From NCBI GenBank assembly GCA_019247135.1, contig JAFAPL010000309.1:1-20187 (forward strand): 20,187 bases of DNA, written 5' to 3'. The notes below the pieces were generated by a model. It worked only from the letters and a program-made list of their open reading frames with translations, made no database searches and was not told the DNA's origin. The translations under genes and the position numbers were made by a program. Numbering within the stretch: the first letter of the stretch is position 1; each line of letters starts with the position of its first letter. Shown here piece after piece: positions 1-6,956 of the stretch. Source of the stretch: Chloroflexota bacterium. Lineage in GTDB: Bacteria > Chloroflexota > UBA6077 > CF-72.

Positions 1-523
1 GACCCCACGTGGAGCGGCCTTCGCCACGACCGGTGATGTCCATCATGCCGGTGTAGCCGAAGACCGCGCTGCGCCAATCCGATTCGGCAACATTGCGTGC
101 CGGACCCTTGAGCACGACGCCGAGCTCGGCCTCGTGCATGAACATCCACGGCACCGTGTAATTGGGCAGGTGAATCGTGTCGCCCGGTCCAACGACCGCG
201 TCCGGGTTCTTCAGGAACATGTTGAGTGGTCTTGCTTCACGCTGCGCGTGCTCCCAGTAGTTGGCGATGCAGCACATCACCTTGCTGGGAAGCGGAAGCG
301 GCGGTCGCAGCCGCACACTGTCGAGCGGGCGCGGCGTACTCTGGGCTGCAATCCGCTCCAGTGGGGCGCGCAGCGACTCGAAATTGTCGATGATTGTCTC
401 CATTGTGCGCTGAGGCATCCGCGCCGGCGGAACGACCGAGCTCACGTCGACGATGCCAGCCTCGGTGATGATGCCCGCGCGAACCTCCGCATCGGCGGGC
501 TCGGAAAAGAGCGCCATCTTCAT
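1..523 (-). CDS. FAH-family hydrolase/hydratase (3' end outside window)
   Basis: N-terminal 174 residues of a fumarylacetoacetate hydrolase (FAH) superfamily enzyme. Such enzymes use Mg/Mn to hydrolyse, hydrate, decarboxylate or isomerise ring-cleavage products; the exact reaction cannot be read here. Visible are the N-terminal subdomain (about 1-75), the PGD turn near 113-115, and the metal-binding pair E131 and E133 in HEAELG, followed by D162 in the GMMDITGRG stretch. The gene runs off the left edge, so the C-terminal half is not seen. The start ATG (521-523) overlaps the stop of the upstream FAH gene as ATGA, so translation is probably coupled. It is the last visible gene of a minus-strand operon behind two extradiol dioxygenases, which fits a role downstream in a meta-cleavage pathway. 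Family assignment is firm; substrate is unknown. Confidence 0.88.
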   Translation of the reverse strand, partial: MKMALFSEPADAEVRAGIITEAGIVDVSSVVPPARMPQRTMETIIDNFESLRAPLERIAAQSTPRPLDSVRLRPPLPLPSKVMCCIANYWEHAQREARPLNMFLKNPDAVVGPGDTIHLPNYTVPWMFMHEAELGVVLKGPARNVAESDWRSAVFGYTGMMDITGRGEGRSTWG

Positions 524-1344
524 GCAGCACTCCCGACCATCGCGCCGACTGTTACTGAAAGCATGCCAATAGCGTCGATCTCCACTTCCACCTGGTCGCC
601 GTCGCCGAGCGGCTGCTGGCCTTCGCGAGCGGTGCCACACGCAAGCACGTCGCCCGAATGCAGTGTCATCACGGTGGTCACGAATGCGACTTGCTCGCCG
701 ATGGAGTGGCTCGCATCAGCGATTGCATAGTCCTGCGCCGCAGCTCCGTTCTGGCGCGACCGAACATGCAGCGCCATCGGATCCGGCAGCTCGTCAACGG
801 TGACGATGCATGGCCCCAGTGGACCGAGCGTATCCGCCTTGGCCAGCCAGTAATCGCGGCCAAACTGCTGATCGCCGCGCGCCATAACGTCGATGATGCA
901 CGTGTAGCCGAATACCGCACGCTGCCAACCCGCGGCTGGGACGTCCTTGGCCGGTCCGCGGATGACCAGCCCGAGCATGGCCTGTGGCACGAACTGCCAG
1001 CTCTGGTCGACCGCCGGCAGGCGCACCGTATCGCCGGGGCCGATGACTGATTCGGCGCTCTTCAAGGTGGCCAGCAACGGCGCCTCCGATGGGGCGCCGC
1101 CGTAGGTCGCGGTGGTGACCACGATCTTGCCGGGCCACGGCACCGGCGGCAGCAGGCGCACCTCGCTCAACGGGATGGCGGGGCGATCGAGTCGCTCACG
1201 GAGCGCGTCGAAGTGCTCGATGAGCTGCTGAAGTTGGTCTTGCGGAGACTCGCCAGTCAGAGCATCGAACGGCACTACGTTGTCGCTGTTCAACACTCCG
1301 TAGCTCGGCTTCGAGCCACCACCCTGGAAAAGGACCAATTTCAT
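520..1344 (-). CDS. FAH-family protein lacking the usual metal-ligand Glu pair
   Basis: A 274-residue FAH-superfamily protein, clearly paralogous to its downstream neighbour. Recognisable features are the PGD turn (103-105), D152 in the YTCIIDVMARGDQQ region, GPLGP (174-178), a GDVLACGT segment (231-238) and a C-terminal VEVEIDAIG strand. Odd point: the position that in the neighbour reads HEAELG here reads PQAMLG, so both metal-ligand glutamates are replaced (Q121, M123). The family normally needs these with the following Asp to hold the divalent metal, so catalysis is doubtful. The protein may be decayed, regulatory, or a non-catalytic partner of the neighbouring subunit; FAH proteins commonly form dimers. 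The chosen ATG (1342-1344) overlaps the stop of the hydrolase remnant as ATGA, and its own stop overlaps the next ATG the same way. The frame stays open upstream of this ATG, but that part overlaps other coding sequence. Confidence 0.85.
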   Translation of the reverse strand: MKLVLFQGGGSKPSYGVLNSDNVVPFDALTGESPQDQLQQLIEHFDALRERLDRPAIPLSEVRLLPPVPWPGKIVVTTATYGGAPSEAPLLATLKSAESVIGPGDTVRLPAVDQSWQFVPQAMLGLVIRGPAKDVPAAGWQRAVFGYTCIIDVMARGDQQFGRDYWLAKADTLGPLGPCIVTVDELPDPMALHVRSRQNGAAAQDYAIADASHSIGEQVAFVTTVMTLHSGDVLACGTAREGQQPLGDGDQVEVEIDAIGMLSVTVGAMVGSAA

Positions 1345-1700
1345 GCGGGCTCCGCGACCACGAAACGGTCGCCACGCTCGATGAAGTCCGTCACGAGCGC
1401 GACGAACTGGCGGCATGCTGCTACAGGCAATGCGTGGGCCGCACGGTCCTCCCCGGTTGGCGGTTCGCTCCAGGCCGGCCGTGGACCAAACAGGCGCAGC
1501 TCCATGGCCTCGGGCGACGATGGCGGCGGCGCGTGTGAGGCGCCAGCGAACGCAGCAGGTGCGACGAGGATCAGCGAGTCCACCAGGGCTGGTTCGAGTA
1601 CGGCGAGCCAGCAACCCGCCGCGCCACCGGCGGACTCCGCGAGCAGGTGCACTGGTCCATCGACGACGGCGCGGATGAAGTCCGAGGAAGCACGACGCAT
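1341..1700 (-). pseudogene. alpha/beta hydrolase remnant (meta-cleavage product hydrolase type)
   Basis: A 119-residue frame with pieces of an alpha/beta-hydrolase fold. It begins with the strand and nucleophile elbow VHLLAESAGG (Ser in the G/A-x-S-x-G position), followed by a helix and the LVDSLILVAP strand. It ends with AHALPVAACRQFVALVTDFI, which resembles the family's C-terminal catalytic-His segment. Family members are about 250-290 residues. Here the N-terminal 70-80 residues (oxyanion-hole strand) and the lid plus acid-residue region are missing. The frame is open straight back to the TAG stop of the dioxygenase at 1743-1745, so the ATG at 1698-1700 may not be a genuine start. The stop overlaps the next gene's ATG as ATGA, so the 3' end keeps its operon coupling. 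In the operon it would have hydrolysed the ring-fission product. An active product is unlikely. Confidence 0.7.
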
Positions 1701-1742
1701 CCTCGACGTGAATGCCGCACAACTGCTCGGCCTCGGCTGAAT

Positions 1743-2600
1743 CTAGCGCGCTCCGGGCCCGGACGGGCCGACCGTCTGCCACTGGTCGGCGATGGGCGGA
1801 TTGCGCAACTTGGGCGCGTAGTCTGCTGTGGTGATCTGCTCGACTTCGGACGTGTACTCGACCGTGTTGTTTTCCGGGTCCTTGTAGTAGGAGAACAGGT
1901 TGTTCCCGGCCAGGTGGCGGCCGGGCCCCCACACGCGTGGAATGCCGCGTTCGCCGGCGTAGAAGACGGCTTTGATCCACTCCTCCCAGTTGCGGATCTC
2001 GAACGCCGCGTGATTGAACGCGGGCTCGCCGTCGCGTGCCTTGATGAACGCCAGTGAATGGTGGTTGGCATTACACCGAAAGAACGTCATGAAATCCGCG
2101 AGCTGATCGGTCAGCTTGAATCCGAGCACGTCGCGATAGAACGATTCCAGCGCGACACGATCGCGCGCTTCGAGAACGACGTGATTCAAGCCGACGGGCT
2201 TCACGTCACGATTGCCGTATGGATCGTGCACCGTGTCGACACCAGCTACCAGTTCGACGAGATTGCCCTCCGGGTCGCGGAACCGCATTGCCCTGGCGAC
2301 GCCGGGCTCCAGGTCAGCCGTCGGGGGAGTAATGATCCGAAGACCGCGTGCCGCGAGCTCCTCCGCCGCGCGGTCCAGGTCTTCGACCGACCCAACCTCG
2401 AACGCGAAATGATGCAGGCCGGGTGTCTCGGCGGAGTGCAGCGTGAGCACGTGGTGGTCCGGACCATCGGCGCGGAAGAATATCTCACCAGCGTGTTCGT
2501 CGATGCGCTCGAGTCCCCAGCGATCGTTGTAGAACTCAGCCTGATTGCTCAGGTTCTGTGCGCGGAAGCCGACGTGTGCGAGTTTTGTAACAGTAACCAT
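1743..2600 (-). CDS. VOC-family extradiol (catechol 2,3-dioxygenase-like) dioxygenase, copy 1
   Basis: A 285-residue type I extradiol dioxygenase built from two vicinal-oxygen-chelate modules (about 5-120 and 137-255). The Fe(II) facial triad is visible in the second module: H140 in LNHVVL, H197 in FNHAAFE, and E248 in NTVEYT. The family opens catechol-type rings next to the hydroxyls in the cytoplasm using O2. The sequence aligns without gaps over at least the first 250 residues with the gene immediately upstream (2646-3479), including the whole WGPGRHL...GNNLFSYYKDP core, so the pair arose by tandem duplication. It differs by a longer, Gly/Pro-rich C-terminal tail. The gap to its twin is 45 bp and contains a GGAGAG ribosome site before this ATG. 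Downstream lie the hydrolase remnant and two FAH genes. The aromatic substrate is not deducible. Confidence 0.92.
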   Translation of the reverse strand: MVTVTKLAHVGFRAQNLSNQAEFYNDRWGLERIDEHAGEIFFRADGPDHHVLTLHSAETPGLHHFAFEVGSVEDLDRAAEELAARGLRIITPPTADLEPGVARAMRFRDPEGNLVELVAGVDTVHDPYGNRDVKPVGLNHVVLEARDRVALESFYRDVLGFKLTDQLADFMTFFRCNANHHSLAFIKARDGEPAFNHAAFEIRNWEEWIKAVFYAGERGIPRVWGPGRHLAGNNLFSYYKDPENNTVEYTSEVEQITTADYAPKLRNPPIADQWQTVGPSGPGAR

Positions 2601-2645
2601 TTCACTCTCCGCGTGTCTGGAGTGGTCCGCGCCGGAATGTACATA

Positions 2646-3479
2646 TCAGCGGGCCGTCTGCCACTGGTCAGGATATGGCTCCATGACGCGTGGCTGACGA
2701 TTCGGATCGGTGATCTGTTCGACCTCGGCGGTATATTCGACGGTGTTGCCTTCCGGGTCCTTGTAGTACGAGAACAGGTTGTTGCCGAACAGGTGACGGC
2801 CCGGGCCCCACGCGCGCGGAATGCCTCGCTCCCCGGCGTAGAACACTGCCTTCATCCACTCCTGCCAATCACGCATCTCGAATGCCGCGTGATGAAAGGC
2901 TGGTACTGCGTCACGCGCCTGGGCGAAAGCCAGCGAATGATGGTTCGCGTTGCACGCCCAGAAGCTGAGTCCGCCAATGAAGCGGTCGGTCAGCTTGAAG
3001 CCGAGCGCCTCACGATAGAAGCTTTCGCTATCTGCCTGATCGCGTACGTTGAGCACAACATGGTTCAGCGCCGTCGGCTTGACGTCTTCGTGCTTGAACA
3101 CATCACTGATGGACTCGACGCCTGCCACGAGCTCGACGAGGAAACCGTCAGGATCCCGCAAGCGAAGCGCGCGCTTGACGCCCGGTTCCAGGTCGGCCGT
3201 TGGTGGCGTGACGATCTCGACGCCCCGGGCCAGCAGCTCTTCGTGGGCCCTATCGATGTCGTCCACCGAGGGAACCTGGAGTGCGACGTGGTGCAGGCCC
3301 GCGGCCTCTCCTTCGGCGAGGGTCAGCACATGGTGATCGGGCCCGTCGGCTCGGAAGAACATCTCACCCCCGAACTCGTCGACGCGTTCGAGCCCCCAAC
3401 GGTCGTTGTAAAACTCGGCCTGTGTGCTGATGCTCCTTGCCTGAAGGCCCACGTGGGCCAACCTGGTGACCTGCACCAT
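2646..3479 (-). CDS. VOC-family extradiol (catechol 2,3-dioxygenase-like) dioxygenase, copy 2
   Basis: A 277-residue two-module extradiol dioxygenase, first gene of the minus-strand operon. Fe ligands are at the same positions as in its neighbour: H140 (LNHVVL), H197 (FHHAAFE) and E248 (NTVEYT). The N-terminal module (MVQVTRLAHVGLQA onward) is the structural, non-metal module of the family. Differences from copy 1 cluster around residues 55-90, 120-135 and 165-195, the last flanking the active site, so the twins may differ in substrate preference. A strong ribosome site (AGGGAGGA, 3491-3498) sits 11 nt before the ATG. About 100 bp upstream is a long interrupted dyad that may control the operon. 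Ring-cleavage function is firm by family; the substrate is unknown. Confidence 0.92.
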   Translation of the reverse strand: MVQVTRLAHVGLQARSISTQAEFYNDRWGLERVDEFGGEMFFRADGPDHHVLTLAEGEAAGLHHVALQVPSVDDIDRAHEELLARGVEIVTPPTADLEPGVKRALRLRDPDGFLVELVAGVESISDVFKHEDVKPTALNHVVLNVRDQADSESFYREALGFKLTDRFIGGLSFWACNANHHSLAFAQARDAVPAFHHAAFEMRDWQEWMKAVFYAGERGIPRAWGPGRHLFGNNLFSYYKDPEGNTVEYTAEVEQITDPNRQPRVMEPYPDQWQTAR

Positions 3480-3559
3480 GTGCTGCGTCGTCCTCCCTGT
3501 GTACCGCTAATCTACGGCAGCGGCGCGCCGGGCGCACATTTCCGTTGGTTATCCCTGCA

Positions 3560-3598
3560 TAACGACTTGGAATGACCGCTGGTCGCGCCAACACGTTA
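3560..3598. promoter_or_regulatory. 39-bp interrupted dyad, candidate operator
   Basis: Sequence blocks TAACG, TTGG and GACC are mirrored exactly by GGTC, CCAA and CGTTA around a centre at 3579, with equal spacers of 2 and 3 nt on both sides. Thirteen of 18 possible pairs match. It lies in the intergenic space between the dioxygenase operon (starting 3479, minus) and the plus-strand monooxygenase stub/MBL pair (starting 3633). It could bind a dimeric regulator acting on both directions. A 10-bp perfect palindrome CGGCGCGCCG (3521-3530) lies nearby. No regulator gene is adjacent, so the binding protein is unknown. Confidence 0.45.
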
Positions 3599-3768
3599 GG
3601 CTGTGCTCACGTCGCGGAGGTGCGGACAAGAGATGGCGACTGCGGTGGCGTTGAGCACGCCAACAATCGAGGACATGGTTCAGCGCGCTCGCGCGTTGTT
3701 GCCCAGGTTGCGTGAGCGAGCAGCTGCCACCGAGGCGCTTGGCCGGCCGGGCGTGGCGATCGGCCGAA

Positions 3769-3872
3769 CCTGTACGGTCGACACACGCGCCTGGCCGAAT
3801 CCTCGGCTGAAGTCCACGCACCTGTACGGTCGACACACGCGCCTGGCCGAATCCTCGGCTGAAGTCCACGCA
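3769..3872. repeat. Perfect 52-bp tandem duplication (two copies)
   Basis: Copies at 3769-3820 and 3821-3872 are identical base for base. Each contains a small inverted repeat, GCCGA-ATCC-TCGGC. Fifty-two is not a multiple of three, so the two copies are read in different frames and neither keeps a family-like protein sequence. The duplication starts just after the point where monooxygenase similarity ends. No third copy is seen in the window. Confidence 0.95.
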
Positions 3873-3879
3873 GCCGAGG
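3853..3879. other. 9-bp stem-loop at the end of the second repeat copy
   Basis: CCTCGGCTG (3853-3861) and CAGCCGAGG (3871-3879) pair perfectly around a 9-nt loop. Only the second copy can form it, because the right arm uses sequence beyond the duplication. It ends about 30 nt before the MBL ATG and has no T-tract, so it is not a typical intrinsic terminator. It could affect expression of the MBL gene or have promoted the duplication. Confidence 0.4.
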
Positions 3880-3910
3880 CGCGGATCGTGCCGCCGGTGC
3901 CGATGTTCTG

Positions 3911-4792
3911 ATGCGACGTATTACCGACAACGTGTACGCGGAGATCTATTTCTGGGGCTGCAACCCGGGCTTCGTGTCGACGTCCGACGGCGTATTCATG
4001 ATCGACACCCCGCAGCAGCCCATCAATGCCGTTCAGTGGCGCGAACGGCTCCAGGAGCACGGACCAATTCGTCACCTGGTCAACACCGAGCCGCATCCCG
4101 ACCATATCCGCGGCAACGCCTACTTCCCAGGCGTCGAGGTCATCGGCCACGAGCGCATGGTCTCACGCTACGAGCAGGCGTTGCCGATGATGACCGGTGA
4201 GCAAACGCTCGAGGCGCTGAAGACTGCTGATCCTGACAGCGTCTGGCTGTTCAATCATCCGGACTACCCGCCCAACCCGCCGACGCGCACCTTCTCCGAA
4301 GAACTGCGCTTGCAGCTTGGCACTCACGACATCCACCTGATTCATCATCCTGGACACACTCCTCCGCAGACGTCCGTGTTTATTCCGAGCCAAGGCGTGG
4401 TGTTCACAGGTGACAACGTCTTTCACAAATGCAAGACATTCGTCCAGGAAGCCGACCCCTGGGAATGGCTCCACGCGCTCGAAAAAATCAAGGCCCTCGA
4501 CGTCGAGGTCATCGTGCCCGGCCACGGTGAACCGTGCGACAAGTCGTATCTCGCCGAACAGGCGCAGATCATCCACAACTGGATCGGCGTGATCGAGGAG
4601 TATGTCCGCCGCGGCGTTACCGAGGACGAGGCTGTTGCCCAACCTCTGGACGTCGTGAAGGACGTTGATCCGTATCCAATCGGTCAGCGCCTGTTCCCGC
4701 GCAGCGACTGGGTGACCGAAGCCAACGTCCGCAATGTCTACAAGCGGATTGTTGCTCGCGCTGGAGCGAACACCATGACGGCCCGCAACTGA
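3911..4792 (+). CDS. MBL-fold metallo-hydrolase
   Basis: A complete 293-residue metallo-beta-lactamase-fold protein. The metal motif reads E60-P-H62-P-D64-H65 (in NTEPHPDHIRGN), with further ligands H149 (PGHT), D168 (FTGDNVF) and H205 (PGHGEP). The usual first His of HxHxDH is Glu here; this NTEPH variant occurs in a known MBL subfamily, so I do not read it as damage. Members hydrolyse esters, thioesters or lactones; the substrate is unknown. The ATG at 3911 overlaps the upstream stub's stop (TGATG) and has no clear ribosome site of its own, so translation may depend on coupling. It converges on the solute-binding-protein remnant. Its place beside ring-cleavage genes suggests a role in the same aromatic degradation, which is inference. 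Confidence 0.88.
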   Translation: MRRITDNVYAEIYFWGCNPGFVSTSDGVFMIDTPQQPINAVQWRERLQEHGPIRHLVNTEPHPDHIRGNAYFPGVEVIGHERMVSRYEQALPMMTGEQTLEALKTADPDSVWLFNHPDYPPNPPTRTFSEELRLQLGTHDIHLIHHPGHTPPQTSVFIPSQGVVFTGDNVFHKCKTFVQEADPWEWLHALEKIKALDVEVIVPGHGEPCDKSYLAEQAQIIHNWIGVIEEYVRRGVTEDEAVAQPLDVVKDVDPYPIGQRLFPRSDWVTEANVRNVYKRIVARAGANTMTARN

Positions 4793-4816
4793 CCACGTCG
4801 ACCAGCGGCTGTAGCG

Positions 4817-5414
4817 TCAGCCGAGCCAGGCGCCGTTGGTCATCATGTAGTCCGCCACACTCCAGCGCACGCCATGCACTTTGGAGACGTACGCGAACCG
4901 TGGCGCGGTATTGGACCACGGCATCGCCCAGGTCTCGTCCTGGACGTAGTCCATCCAATCGGCGTAGATCTGTTTTTGCCTGGACGGGTCAGTCTCGTGG
5001 AGCAGTCCGTCGATGAGCTCGCGTAATCGGTCCGAGCGGAAGCTACTCCAGGTGTTGAATGGGCTGTAGTAGACGTTGCCGGCGAAGAAGCCCGGGCGCA
5101 TGTTGCCGTACAGAGTTGCTCCACACGCGAGACTGGTGAACTTCGAGTTGTACGTCTGGTCCACGAACGCGACCGGCTCGGTCGCTTTGAGCGTAAGATT
5201 CAGGCCGATCTTGGCCAGGTCCTGCTGATAAATCTGCATGACGGTGGCATAGTCCGCTATCGTGGCATTCCAGATCACCTCTAGCGGCGGATTGCCCACG
5301 CCGGACTGCTGAAGCAGCGATTTCGCCCTGTCCAGGTTGGCTTGGCGCAGATTGCCTCCGGTGCGGGGTTGATGTGCTTTGTTCGAGCCCGAAGTTGCGT
5401 ACCAGACATGCTCT
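4817..5414 (-). pseudogene. C-terminal remnant of a peptide/nickel-type ABC solute-binding protein
   Basis: About 198 residues matching the C-terminal part of DppA/OppA-like (SBP family 5) extracytoplasmic binding proteins. It includes NLDRAKSLLQQSG, the IYQQDLAKIGLNLTLKATEP strand-helix, and a C-terminal run ending in PWSNTAPRFAYVSKVHGVRW. The family is about 500-600 residues with a signal peptide, so lobe I and the leader are gone. The frame is open upstream only as the shadow of the FAH gene, whose stop is at 5415-5417, and has no proper start. The break therefore sits at or very near the FAH stop codon. No permease or ATPase genes of a peptide transporter are nearby. It is presumed non-functional. 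Confidence 0.8.
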
Positions 5415-6470
5415 TCACGCCTTGCTGGCCGTCGCCCGAGGTGGTGCGGTGCGCTCGCGCACGCGTTGAATCTCCTCAGCCGACAATGGCTCCGGGAGCG
5501 GGCGCGGAGTCGGTGCCGTGAAGCGGAGGTCGCGATTCGCATTCGCCACTGGCCCGAGCGTATTGCGCAGCGTGCCGATGCCTTCGACTTCCACTTCGAG
5601 GACATCGCCCGGCTGGAGCCACCGCGCCGGATACCCTTTGCGGACCGACTCGCTGATCGAGCCGCCGCCGACGGTCCCGGTGGCGATCACGTCGCCCGGG
5701 ACGATGCGACTGTCTTGCGAAGCGCGCTCGAACATCGCCCCAAACGTATGGTGCATGTTCCACGCATGGCCATCCATCCACAACGTGCCATTGACTCGAA
5801 TTTTGCAGCTGACGTGCAGTGTGCCGTTGCGGTAGAAGGGCGCCATCTCGTCGCGCGTAACGATCCATGGTCCCAGTGACGACGCGGAATCCTTGCCTTT
5901 GGCAGGCCCAAGGCCGAATTGACTCTCGTCGAACTGGAGATCTCGGCAGCTCCAATCGTTGAAGATGCTGAAGCCGAGAATATACGCATCCGCATCCGCC
6001 TCAAGGATGTTGCTCGCCTCGCGAGCCACGATCGCCGCGAGTTCGCACTCGTAGTCGAGCTGCTTCGTCGCCGTGGGGAAGGGCACGCTCTCGTCAGGAC
6101 CGAAGATTCTCAATGGATTGGAGAAGTAGAAGATCGGCAGCCTCGCCCAGACCTCCATCCTCGGTCCAGTCGAATCGCGAGTCCACTGCCCGGTTGCGTG
6201 CTCCTCGAACGCGATGTGGTCGCGCACCGTTGGCGGCTGGAGGATGGGCGCGCGCAGCTTCACATCCGCCATCTGTACGCGCGGAGCCTGCACCCGCCCA
6301 AGGGCGCTGCGCAGTGTGTCGATTGCGTCGGGCGCGAACTCCAGAAGTGCGCGAACGTCGCGCAGTGTGATCGGCGCTCCCAGGAGCGCGGTAACGTCGA
6401 CGATTTCGTCGGACCCAGCGAGCACGCCGGCCCGCGGGCCGCTGCCCGGGTCATACGTGAGTAGCTTCAT
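5415..6470 (-). CDS. FAH-family hydrolase, complete
   Basis: A 351-residue FAH-superfamily enzyme with all expected elements: an N-terminal subdomain (1-75), TVRDHIAFEEH (81-91), metal ligands E141 and E143 (LDYECELA) with D172 (IFNDWSCRDLQ), the GPAKGKD loop (188-194), SLGPWIVT, GDVIATGTVGGG, and a closing LEVEVEGIGTLRN strand. The layout is that of acylpyruvase/fumarylacetoacetase-like enzymes acting on ring-cleavage products; substrate not deducible. The ATG (6468-6470) overlaps the stop of the damaged FAH gene upstream as ATGA, so the two were translationally coupled paralogues. The C-terminus has a Pro/Arg-rich tail of about 35 residues, and the stop abuts the binding-protein remnant. 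This is the only FAH gene in the window that is both complete and has an intact metal site. Confidence 0.92.
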   Translation of the reverse strand: MKLLTYDPGSGPRAGVLAGSDEIVDVTALLGAPITLRDVRALLEFAPDAIDTLRSALGRVQAPRVQMADVKLRAPILQPPTVRDHIAFEEHATGQWTRDSTGPRMEVWARLPIFYFSNPLRIFGPDESVPFPTATKQLDYECELAAIVAREASNILEADADAYILGFSIFNDWSCRDLQFDESQFGLGPAKGKDSASSLGPWIVTRDEMAPFYRNGTLHVSCKIRVNGTLWMDGHAWNMHHTFGAMFERASQDSRIVPGDVIATGTVGGGSISESVRKGYPARWLQPGDVLEVEVEGIGTLRNTLGPVANANRDLRFTAPTPRPLPEPLSAEEIQRVRERTAPPRATASKA

Positions 6471-6956
6471 ACAGCCCCCGTCAGATCGTGGCGTGCCTGA
6501 AGTTGGAGTAAGCCATCCAGGCCGTTGCGTACATGGTCGACCACGTGTTCCCCCGCGACGATGGTGTGCTCCAGTGTACCGATACCCTGCACCTCGAAGT
6601 TCACCGTCTGACCGACTCGAGGCCACTTGTGCAGGTCGACGGAGCAGCTGTAGCTGACGGTGCCCGCGATCGCCTGCTTCGCCTCGTCGAGCGTGAGATT
6701 ACGACCGCCGCGACCGAGGATGACGCCGATCTCCAGTTCCAGGTCCAGCTTGTCCGTGTAATAGGGGTACGGGATCGGATCCTCGGGGCCGATGATGGCG
6801 TCTGGATTGCCCTTGTAGTACGGCGGGTAGCGGTACCACTCCGCGCGCTTTGGGATCCCACCGCCTTCGCGGCGAGTCATATGCTCTTCGAAGATCGAGA
6901 AGTCCCTGAGCGAGTTCTGGCGCGGCAATGGCGCCAGCAGTTTGACTTCAAGCGCT
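6467..6956 (-). pseudogene. FAH-family gene with N-terminal loss and internal deletion
   Basis: An open stretch of about 162 residues. It begins mid-protein with VKLLAPLPRQNSLRDFSIFEEHM, passes the metal pair in DLELEIGVILG, and reaches KQAIAGTVSYSCSVDLHKW. In intact relatives the A-G-(Y/F)-T strand is followed by the ND-W-S-(A/C)-RD loop and about 100 residues before a G-T-V...W...GD segment. Here IAG runs directly into GTVSYSC and then VNFEVQGIGTLEHTIV, so the catalytic centre was removed by an in-frame deletion. A TGA (6957-6959) closes the frame upstream and there is no ATG; the only nearby start codon is a TTG at 6926-6928 inside family-conserved sequence. The 3' end keeps its ATGA overlap with the intact FAH gene. 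A folded active enzyme is not expected. Confidence 0.8.

Larger units (their letters stand above)
3633..3911 (+). pseudogene. N-terminal stub of an acyl-CoA-dehydrogenase-fold flavin monooxygenase
   Basis: The first 40 or so residues (MATAVALSTPTIEDMVQRAR, then ALLPRLRERAAATEALGRP) look like the N-terminal helix of HsaA/pigment-production-hydroxylase-type flavin-dependent monooxygenases. These oxygenase components hydroxylate aromatic rings and resemble acyl-CoA dehydrogenases, with about 390 residues. Here family similarity stops near position 3751 and the frame runs into a 52-bp tandem duplication, giving a meaningless tail and a stop at 3909-3911. That stop overlaps the MBL start as TGATG, so the stub may still couple translation into the MBL gene. 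A GGAGGTG ribosome site lies upstream of the ATG at 3633; an earlier in-frame start exists at 3603. The family call rests on a short segment and is inference. Confidence 0.5.

Noticed and set aside
520..1980. Extended start for the metal-less FAH gene
   Set aside because: The extension overlaps the hydrolase remnant and dioxygenase in another frame and has no domain features; the ATG at 1342-1344 gives the canonical MKLVLF start and the ATGA overlap.
2058..3575. Long plus-strand open frame (505 codons) opposite the two dioxygenases
   Set aside because: It mirrors conserved minus-strand coding sequence, shows no family features, and its open length follows from GC-rich codon use on the other strand.
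3769..3872. Possible CRISPR or satellite array
   Set aside because: Only two directly abutting copies, no spacers between them, and no cas genes.
3968..4100. Loss of the first His in the MBL metal motif as evidence of decay
   Set aside because: The Glu variant (NTEPH) is known in a subfamily of MBL proteins, and all other ligands are intact.
4817..5605. Treating the binding-protein frame as a complete 262-residue gene
   Set aside because: The first 60 or so codons are the antiparallel-free shadow of the FAH 3' end in another frame on the same strand, with basic low-complexity sequence unlike a signal peptide; family similarity begins only after the FAH stop.
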